DNA of 34,022 nucleotides from Isotricha intestinalis (taxonomy: Eukaryota > Ciliophora > Litostomatea > Vestibuliferida > Isotrichidae), in NCBI GenBank assembly GCA_023807065.1, contig JAJJLU010003744.1, positions 1-34,022 on the forward strand. The letters run 5' to 3'. This document shows positions 27,712 through 34,022 of this stretch, one piece after another. Below the pieces are notes generated by a model. It was given only the letters and a program-made list of their open reading frames with translations, was not told the origin of the DNA and made no database searches. A program made the translations under genes and the position numbers. Every line of letters begins with the position of its first letter. Position 1 is the stretch's first letter.

Positions 27712-29799
27712 TTAAAAAAGAATAAACATAAAGATAATTAATGATAATAAATAGATTTTTACAAATCCTGAACTTTCTATTTGATAAAAAGATGCTTTCT
27801 CTGCAGTATTTTCTAAATCAGTAATACTAGGAATAAACCATTCGCTTAAATTATCTCCTATAGTGAAATTACGTATTGTTTCATTAACTATTGTGTGTTC
27901 ATCATTTAATTGTTTTTTTTTATCATAATTTGATTGTGTTAATAATGAAAATCCAATAATAGCACTTGGCTTTAATGTGATATTTCCATTTAACATATAT
28001 TTATAAAACCAAAATTGACATTCATTTTCATTTACTCCATTTCTGCAAGGTTGGGGAAGAGCATTATTTTCACTATATGCAGGATTTTCTGTAAGTATAT
28101 CATAGAGTCCACTTTCTTTACATCTATAATCTAATTCATTTCCACAATTTTCTTCAAATGTGTTTCGACATGCATCTTTATCATTTTTTCCTCCTGAATA
28201 AATTACTCCAAAACATGCATTTAATGTAGATGCAAGGGTTTCATTATCCTCTTCTATTATTTCATTGTTTATCATAATTTCTATAGATTCCTGATTACTT
28301 TTATTTGCTCTTAAAACCCAAAAAGTATCATTTTGGTTCTCTAAATTTGTATAACTTCCTATAATTCCATCATATGCATCAAAATTTTCAGATGCTTTAC
28401 CTTTTCTTTCATATATTTTATTCACTCCTTTCTTAAGGGGATTGTCTTTATAATCATAAACTAAATCAGTATTAAATTCATTATAAGTATAATTATAAGT
28501 ATTATTATTAGTCCTATAAATCAAAGTTACATTTGATTTATTTTTAGTTTGAGCAACTTCCAAAGCTTTTTTTATATCGGATTCAGTACCATTCAGAAAA
28601 GTTTTGTTATATAAATCATTTTTTGTAATGATTATATTATTAATTCTATTTAAAATTCTGTTTCCATAATTTGCTACTCCTTTAAAAAAATAATTTCTAG
28701 TCATTCTAAAGAATATTGTCCTCAAAGTTTTAATTTTAATTCTATTAGGGCCATAATCAACAAAATTTAAAATAGGTTGTTGATTGTCAAATCTAATATT
28801 TCCAAATCCAAAACCAAAATCAAGGTAATATCCATTTTGAGTAAAACTACCATATCTGGTTCCATTTGCCAAATTATGAGAAACATTTTCACCATGTTTT
28901 TTTGTTATGTTATTAATTCCTGAATATGAGGATAATGCTGTATCTTCATTTATTCCTCCATTGCAACCATCCATTGCCCCAATATTAACTTGAGCTAAAA
29001 GAATATTTTTATTTAAAAGCAAATTAAATTTTTGTTTTTCTTTTGCGAATTTCTCAAATAATGTTAAATCTAATGTTGTCATTGGAATACTATAATCAGA
29101 TATATTCAAACTACTTATATGAAGTATTTCATATCTTTTATGAATTAATTGATTGAGCATATCTTCTATGAATTCTAATTCTACTTTTATCATATTATGA
29201 TGAGTTTCATATATTTCTGAAAGTAATGCTTTTACTTTTGTATATAAATCAAAATTTTCTGGATTTTTTGAACCGTATTTATTTGCAACTTTAATTATAG
29301 CTCCTAATCCAATTGGAATTCGCATTTCGTTTTTTTTAACAAATTCAAAAAAGGAATTTTTAATTAATTGAAATGTAGTTAAGTTGGAAATTGATGATTT
29401 ATTAAACATGAGTTTAGTATAATCATTATAAGATAAAAATGCATCAACATTGAAAATAGCATTATCATTAGTTTGATGTAAAAAAGAAGATTGTTCTGCT
29501 AAAGAAAAATATTTCAAAAAATTTATCATATGTTCCATATTATTTTTATATTCATTTATTTGAGCTTTATATTCATCGCTTTTCTCCTCTTCTTTTTTCA
29601 ATAGAATATCATTTCTAGTAAATTTGAATATTAAATCTTTAGATAATGCCATCATTTTTCCTCCTTCTTGTGGAAGATATCCATAATCATAATCTCTTGT
29701 TGTAAGTGTTACTCCTGGAATATATAAATGTTTTCTTAAAAATATAAACTTAATCAAATTTATGAGATAAAAAAATTTCATTAAATAAAAATTTCTCAT
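27712..29799 (-). CDS. Predicted secreted/surface protein, paralogue B (unrecognised family)
   Basis: From the first ATG (27797-reverse numbering aside, codon at 29797-29799) the protein has 695 residues. A frame extending to 29847 would have to start on TTG and is rejected, and a second ATG at 29779-29781 (689 residues) is equally possible. The start gives a hydrophobic signal-like segment (FYLINLIKFIFL), then KHLYIPGVTL. It shares with paralogue A the RIPIGLG/KVANKYGSKN, NILLAQVNIGAMDGC, INEDTALSSYSG, HNLANGTR, QNGYYLDFGFG and Cys-block landmarks. The middle has an extra, divergent stretch (about 370-470). Many Asn-X-Ser/Thr sites suggest glycosylation. The C-terminus is hydrophobic (IYLLSLIIFMFILF), consistent with GPI or tail anchoring. 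Function is unknown. It stops 104 bp past the calpain stop codon on the same strand. Confidence 0.8.
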   Translation of the reverse strand: MRNFYLMKFFYLINLIKFIFLRKHLYIPGVTLTTRDYDYGYLPQEGGKMMALSKDLIFKFTRNDILLKKEEEKSDEYKAQINEYKNNMEHMINFLKYFSLAEQSSFLHQTNDNAIFNVDAFLSYNDYTKLMFNKSSISNLTTFQLIKNSFFEFVKKNEMRIPIGLGAIIKVANKYGSKNPENFDLYTKVKALLSEIYETHHNMIKVELEFIEDMLNQLIHKRYEILHISSLNISDYSIPMTTLDLTLFEKFAKEKQKFNLLLNKNILLAQVNIGAMDGCNGGINEDTALSSYSGINNITKKHGENVSHNLANGTRYGSFTQNGYYLDFGFGFGNIRFDNQQPILNFVDYGPNRIKIKTLRTIFFRMTRNYFFKGVANYGNRILNRINNIIITKNDLYNKTFLNGTESDIKKALEVAQTKNKSNVTLIYRTNNNTYNYTYNEFNTDLVYDYKDNPLKKGVNKIYERKGKASENFDAYDGIIGSYTNLENQNDTFWVLRANKSNQESIEIMINNEIIEEDNETLASTLNACFGVIYSGGKNDKDACRNTFEENCGNELDYRCKESGLYDILTENPAYSENNALPQPCRNGVNENECQFWFYKYMLNGNITLKPSAIIGFSLLTQSNYDKKKQLNDEHTIVNETIRNFTIGDNLSEWFIPSITDLENTAEKASFYQIESSGFVKIYLLSLIIFMFILF
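28082..28224 (-). repeat. 143-bp inverted repeat, copy 2
   Basis: This is the reverse-complement partner of 26229-26371, inside paralogue B and encoding the same Cys-rich block (ACFGVIYSGGKNDKDACRN, then CGNELDYRCKESG). There are 137 identities in 143 bases. Outside it the two genes quickly fall back to a much lower similarity with many silent differences. Confidence 0.92.
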
Positions 29800-29902
29800 A
29801 TTTAATAATTTATTTATAAAAAGTTTTAAAAAAATATATTTATTCAAAAAATAAAAAATAAAAGATTAAAAAATTAAAAAAAAGAGAGTTTAAAAAGATA
29901 AA

Positions 29903-32900
29903 CTAAATTCCAAAATTACTCATTTCTTCTTCTTCAGAATCTTTTTTTACAATATCACTCTTATGTCCATAATCAATATTATCATTATCATTTAAACAAT
30001 TTTGAAATTGTGCATACATAAAATCTAATTTAGTTTTACTTGGAGTAACAGTAGCTTCACTAGTGAATTCCCTAATAATAACAGGCTTACTTTCAGGACC
30101 ACCTAATTTTTTAATTTTTGTATATTTAACTTTATCAAAAGAAAAAGTATCATTTCCAATATCTCCAATTAATTCATCTTCAAAATAAAAATCTAAACAA
30201 AAATTATTTTTTTTTCCTTTTTCTTGTGTAGCTGGAATAACAATATATTCTCCTCTTTCTAAATTAACTTCAAGTGAATTAATTTTAATATAAGAAACAG
30301 GAGTTTGACCAATGGGATTGGAAGTAATTCTACTAAGTCTCCTATCACCAATGGTAGGAAAAACAAAGAAAATAATAGGTAAAATAACATTAGTGAATGG
30401 AAATTTCCCGCCTGATAATCTTCCATCATTTTGAGTTAAAGCAATAAACATTTTAGTCTCTTTTTCAACACTAATATAAAATTGTGGATTTTCTAAAACA
30501 ATATTAAAACTTCCTCCATTAGCAGGCAAACCACCTGATTCAGAAGAAGTCCATCCTGAAAAAAATCTAACCCCTAAAGTACCTTGAGGGAAAGAAATAG
30601 AGACACATACTTTATTAAATATATTTCTAAAATCACTATAACACATAATAAAAGTACCATCATTATTATCTTCACCAACATGTGGTTTTTCATTAGTTCC
30701 TCTATATTTTTCTTCAAGAATTTCATTAATCCTATCTTTATTAGCTGCAATTTCCTCTGAATCATCACACCATTTACCTTGCCATTCTTGGAAACCCCAT
30801 GGATTTCTTATTCTCATTAAACGAGAACATTTTCTTTTCTTTTTACTTCTTGCTTTTGGTAATTCAAAACAATCTAATATTGCATATGCATGTCCTGATA
30901 CTAAACCACTATTCCATCCTTGTATTATTACATTTTGCTCATGTTCTGATCCTGATTTACGAGGAACATCACATCCACAACCTAACATTGATTTGTTTTT
31001 TACAAATATTTTCGCTGATGCTTTCTTACCTGATGATGTCTTATGTTTATAATCTGAATCTTCTTCTTGTTCATTTGATGAATATTTTAAAAATTTTGCC
31101 CACATTTCATCTACTTTATTTTCATCTCTTAAATCTGATTTTTCTATGAATATTTTACTTGGAGTCAATCCAGTCATATCATAAATACCTTCTTCCATAC
31201 AACCAGAAACTAAATATTGATAAGCTCCATGTATTTTAGCATAAGCTTTTTCAATTAAACTAACCCAAAATTCATTTTGTAATTTGCAATGTCCAAAATA
31301 AGGTTTTAAAGGAATACCTTCCATAGCAACTTTAATACAAGGAATTCTATCATCAATGATAACATATCTCCATGCGAAATTTTTAAAAAATCTCATACAG
31401 AAAATTCCTTTACTTCTAAAACAATGAAAAATAGGAGGATAAACACCAGTACTTAACATAGTATTTTCTTCATCATCAATAATACCATCATCTAAAATAT
31501 GTTCATTAAATTCACCTCTAAGTAAATAATCTTTAGTAGCTAAAACACTTAAAGCAGAAATAAACCAACAATCACCTAAACCTCCTTGACAAACATCATT
31601 AGATTCAGCACCATCATCAAAAAATTTTGCTTCAGGATTAATTTTTGATATCGGATACCATTCTAAATTATAAAATGGAATTAAAGAACCTCCTTGAACA
31701 CCTATTAAAGATTCTTTGTGTGATCGTCCTCCATCATCTGGAACTGAACCAAATTCTTTATCTATAAATTTACCATCTGGAGGAAGAGAATTAAATATTT
31801 CTTCACAACGTTTTATTGCTGCTGATTCATTATTTAATATTGTTGTATATTTTTTATTGTTGTTTACAAAGTAATCTTCTTCTTTTATTTTATACTCAAA
31901 ACCAGAATAATTTGTTGTTCCTACTTTATTTATAAATTTATCAAATTTCTCTTTTTTTTCTTGTTTCTTTTCTACTTTTTCTTCTTTTCTTTTTTTAATT
32001 GATTCTTCATCTTCTTCTTCATTATTATATATTATATCATCATCTTCTTCTTCTTCTTCATCATACTCATTCATATATTTATTTTGGGTTTTTATACTTT
32101 TTTTTGTTGCAAATAAATCATGCATTTTCTTCTTTGCTTTACGAACTTCTTTTGGATTATTTGAATCAATTGTTATTTTTGATTCATTTGTTATTGTATT
32201 ATTATCATTTATTTTATTTTCTTTTGTATTTTTTGATTGTTTTTTTATAGATTTTTTAGTTTCTTTTACATCATTATAATCATCTAATTCATCATAATCT
32301 TCTAAATTTCTATAATATTTTCTTGTCTTTTCTTTTATTTCTTCTTCATCTGTTTCACTTAAATCTATGTTATCTAATCCGTTTATCTCTAATTTTTTAT
32401 TTTCTTTAATGTTTTTTTTTGTCGTTTTTTTTTGATTTTTTGATAAATTTTTTTTTAACTCTTCATTATATCTTTCTTTTTTTTTTGGTTGAATATAAAA
32501 ATTATCCTCATCTTCTTCTTCTTCTTCATCATCATTATAATAATTATTTGTTTTTTTAATATTTTTATTTTGTTTTGATTTTTTATTTGTATTAATATAA
32601 TTTGATTCATCTTCTTCTTCTTCTTCATCATCATTATAATAATTATTTATTTTTTTAATATTTTTTTTTTGTTTTGATTTTTTATTTGTTTTAATATAAT
32701 TTGATTCATCTTCCTCTTCTTCTTCATCATCATTATAATAATTATTATAATGGGATTTTTGATTTGTGTTTGTTTTTATATTTTTTTTATTTGTTTTATT
32801 TGTTGTTTTATTAGTTTTTTTATTTATTTTAGAAATATTATTTTTTGTTTTTGGTTTATAATAATTATCTTCTTCTTCTTCTTCTTCATCATCATCATAA

Positions 32901-33244
32901 TTTTTAACTTGCTTTTTAACTTGTTTTTTAGGAACTATTTTATTCTTAGAAATATTTTTTTTAGAAGATATTTTATTTTTATTATTTGCTGTTTTTTTAG
33001 GTTGATATTCATTTTCATAATCATCTTCATCATCATCATTATAATTATTTTGATTTAGATATCTTGGGATTTTCATTTTTGATTTTTGTTGATTTAATAA
33101 TTCTTGTTCAAAATCTCCAGGATCTTCTTCATAATCATCAATATCATCATTTTCATTATCATAATCATCATATACTGGTTGAACTTTTTTTTTTATTACT
33201 TTTTTTGGAGGATTTGATGGAATTTTTTCATAAGTGTTTGACAT
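29903..33244 (-). CDS. Atypical calpain-type cysteine protease with acidic repeat N-terminus
   Basis: This 1113-residue protein has the calpain catalytic triad complete: Cys559 in CQGGLGDCWF, His785 in SGHAYAI and Asn814 in RNPWGF. The papain-like PC1/PC2 core runs from about residue 480 to 880. A C2-like domain III follows (about 915-1075: FYISVEKETKMFIALTQ, then YIVIPATQ). No penta-EF-hand domain is present, so it belongs to the atypical calpains; calcium could act through the core. The distance between Cys and His is 226 residues, against about 157 in human calpain-2, because of a Lys/Ser-rich insert around 700-760. Residues 1-460 are disordered, with alternating Lys/Asn and Asp/Glu blocks and a 33-residue tandem repeat. 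The start follows a long A-run (minus strand), and the downstream neighbour is surface paralogue B. Confidence 0.93.
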   Translation of the reverse strand: MSNTYEKIPSNPPKKVIKKKVQPVYDDYDNENDDIDDYEEDPGDFEQELLNQQKSKMKIPRYLNQNNYNDDDEDDYENEYQPKKTANNKNKISSKKNISKNKIVPKKQVKKQVKNYDDDEEEEEEDNYYKPKTKNNISKINKKTNKTTNKTNKKNIKTNTNQKSHYNNYYNDDEEEEEDESNYIKTNKKSKQKKNIKKINNYYNDDEEEEEDESNYINTNKKSKQNKNIKKTNNYYNDDEEEEEDEDNFYIQPKKKERYNEELKKNLSKNQKKTTKKNIKENKKLEINGLDNIDLSETDEEEIKEKTRKYYRNLEDYDELDDYNDVKETKKSIKKQSKNTKENKINDNNTITNESKITIDSNNPKEVRKAKKKMHDLFATKKSIKTQNKYMNEYDEEEEEDDDIIYNNEEEDEESIKKRKEEKVEKKQEKKEKFDKFINKVGTTNYSGFEYKIKEEDYFVNNNKKYTTILNNESAAIKRCEEIFNSLPPDGKFIDKEFGSVPDDGGRSHKESLIGVQGGSLIPFYNLEWYPISKINPEAKFFDDGAESNDVCQGGLGDCWFISALSVLATKDYLLRGEFNEHILDDGIIDDEENTMLSTGVYPPIFHCFRSKGIFCMRFFKNFAWRYVIIDDRIPCIKVAMEGIPLKPYFGHCKLQNEFWVSLIEKAYAKIHGAYQYLVSGCMEEGIYDMTGLTPSKIFIEKSDLRDENKVDEMWAKFLKYSSNEQEEDSDYKHKTSSGKKASAKIFVKNKSMLGCGCDVPRKSGSEHEQNVIIQGWNSGLVSGHAYAILDCFELPKARSKKKRKCSRLMRIRNPWGFQEWQGKWCDDSEEIAANKDRINEILEEKYRGTNEKPHVGEDNNDGTFIMCYSDFRNIFNKVCVSISFPQGTLGVRFFSGWTSSESGGLPANGGSFNIVLENPQFYISVEKETKMFIALTQNDGRLSGGKFPFTNVILPIIFFVFPTIGDRRLSRITSNPIGQTPVSYIKINSLEVNLERGEYIVIPATQEKGKKNNFCLDFYFEDELIGDIGNDTFSFDKVKYTKIKKLGGPESKPVIIREFTSEATVTPSKTKLDFMYAQFQNCLNDNDNIDYGHKSDIVKKDSEEEEMSNFGI
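32502..32746 (-). repeat. 99-bp coding tandem repeat in calpain N-terminus
   Basis: A 99-base (33-residue) unit, starting NNYYNDDEEEEEDESNYI and ending in a Lys/Asn/Ser block, is present at 32746-32648 and 32647-32549. A partial third copy lies at 32548-32502. The period is exactly 99 between the marker CATTATAA sites at 32533, 32632 and 32731. Copies differ by a few bases only. Confidence 0.92.
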
Positions 33245-33359
33245 TTTTTTAATTACATTTTTATTGAGAAATCATTATCAAATTATTTTATAATTTTTAA
33301 GTTTTAAAAAAATAATTAATAAATATGAAATAAAATAAATAATTACATTTTCTCTTTTA
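33245..33359 (-). promoter_or_regulatory. Calpain upstream region
   Basis: These 115 bases of A/T-rich DNA lie upstream of the calpain start and presumably include its promoter. No defined motif is recognised. Confidence 0.3.
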
Positions 33360-33364
33360 TTATT

Positions 33365-34022
33365 GACCTGGTGTCATTTCTTATAAATTTTTCTTAATCA
33401 GTATTTTCAAATTTAATTTATTGTGATATGATATTTCAAAATAAAACTTATTTACTTCTAATTAAACAACAATTGAATAAAATACAATTTCCTGAATTAT
33501 ACGATTTAACAAAATAAAAGTTAAAATCTATAAATAATTAATTTTCAAATCATTATATTTTACCTAATATTTTTATGAAATGATATATATTAGTAAATTC
33601 ATTTCATAAGTTAGATTATATATAAAATTATTTATATTCATGAAATGGAGGTCATAATTTAATGCGAATTCATTGTATTTGATTTCATAAAACTTCAAAT
33701 AAGAGATTTATATAAATTTAATTATATAATACTTATGATTATAAAGAAATTATCCTTCTCAAATTTTACTTAATTCTTATAAATCTCAAGGAGAAGTTTT
33801 TTTAATTGAAATAATAATTTTTAAAAAGAATTATTCTGATATAAATTTGAATTATAAATGCTTGATTTTTTAATTAAGAAGAAAATGATTTTATTGAAGA
33901 TTATATTTAATACATAATTTCAAAAATTAAAATCTTTTAACTGGCAATTTAAAAGATAAAAAATTATATTATAAATGAATTATCACTTATATCAGAAAAA
34001 TGTATTATTTGTTTTGAAATAT
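33365..34022 (+). pseudogene. Decayed or intron-split gene entering the right edge, CxxC motif at the end
   Basis: On the plus strand a coding-like series runs to the window edge. NKTYLLLIKQQLNKIQFPELYDLTK lies at about 33441-33515. NGGHNLMRIHC at about 33645-33678 and YNTYDYKEIILLKFYLILINLKEKFF at about 33725-33803 follow. The series ends with EENDFIEDYI, a TAA, YIISKIKIF, a TAA, LAI, a TAA, then KIKNYIINELSLISEKCIICFEI. The last 48 codons stay in one frame, broken only by three TAA codons. CIIC (Cys at 34001 and 34010) could be the first zinc-ligand pair of a RING-type domain. The fragment is cut by the window end, and the family is not recognised. Confidence 0.4.

Noticed and set aside
29800..29847. 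16-residue upstream extension of surface paralogue B
   Set aside because: It would need a TTG start; the first ATG is at 29797-29799 and already gives a good signal-like segment.
32750..33058. Plus-strand frame of Phe/Ile-rich membrane-like protein
   Set aside because: It is antisense to the Lys/Asn-rich calpain N-terminus; poly-Lys and poly-Asn codons read backwards give Phe and Ile.
1..34022. TAA/TAG reassigned to glutamine throughout, as in many ciliates
   Set aside because: About fifteen long genes of correct family length have no internal TAA or TAG and end at these codons.
1..34022. tRNA or rRNA genes, transposons and telomere repeats
   Set aside because: No GC-richer cloverleaf, B-box-like GGTTCGA, rRNA core, transposase or reverse transcriptase motif, or C4A2/C4A4-type repeat was seen on either strand by eye.

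Overview
The window is nuclear DNA of a very AT-rich, intron-poor microbial eukaryote. I judge it most likely a ciliate, or at least a protist with motile 9+2 cilia, that uses the standard genetic code. The case rests on four points. Two calcium-dependent protein kinases (kinase plus EF-hands) exclude animals and fungi. IFT52 and the radial-spoke proteins RSP3 and RSP16/DNAJB13 require a motile cilium. IFT52 is interrupted by one 26-base GTA...TAG intron, the size class known from ciliates such as Paramecium. Every recognised gene ends in TAA or TAG at the length expected for its family, and glutamine in long ORFs is CAA, so TAA and TAG are not reassigned in the intact genes. The species is not identified; the lineage call is inference.

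Layout. 1-749: degenerate coding-like DNA (minus) and a 27-bp duplication. 750-1883 (-): RNA polymerase III subunit RPC5/POLR3E. 2461-2998 (-): a broken Rab-type GTPase. 3079-6636 (-): CAND1, the cullin exchange factor. 6839-9016 (+): IST1, an ESCRT-III-associated protein with a long repeat-rich tail. 9169-10776 (-): a CDPK with a myristoylation/palmitoylation-type N-terminus. 10964-13165 (+): RSP3. 13253-15214 (+): an NBR1/p62-like autophagy receptor. 15442-16775 (+): IFT52, two exons. 17080-18486 (+): a short oxysterol-binding-protein homologue with a changed signature. 18640-19677 (+): DNAJB13/RSP16. 19954-21417 (+): a second CDPK with a Cys-rich N-terminus. 21684-23804 (+): a Lys/Asn/Ser-rich protein. 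23805-24710: non-coding DNA with relic-like frames. 24711-26732 (+) and 27712-29799 (-): two convergent paralogues of an unrecognised secreted, probably membrane-anchored family, with a scramblase-like gene (26792-27637, +) between them. 29903-33244 (-): an atypical calpain with a complete catalytic triad. 33245-34022: upstream DNA and a broken or intron-split plus-strand gene ending in a CxxC motif.

How the genes relate. There is no operon. A loose cilium group (RSP3, IFT52, DNAJB13) lies within about 9 kb on the same strand, and a calcium theme (two CDPKs, scramblase, calpain) and a membrane/proteostasis theme (IST1, NBR1-like, ORP, CAND1) recur. The most unusual local features are a 143-bp almost identical segment shared in inverted orientation by the two otherwise diverged surface paralogues (a probable gene-conversion tract), the tiny IFT52 intron, and four intergenic relics whose frames are broken mainly by TAA and frameshifts.
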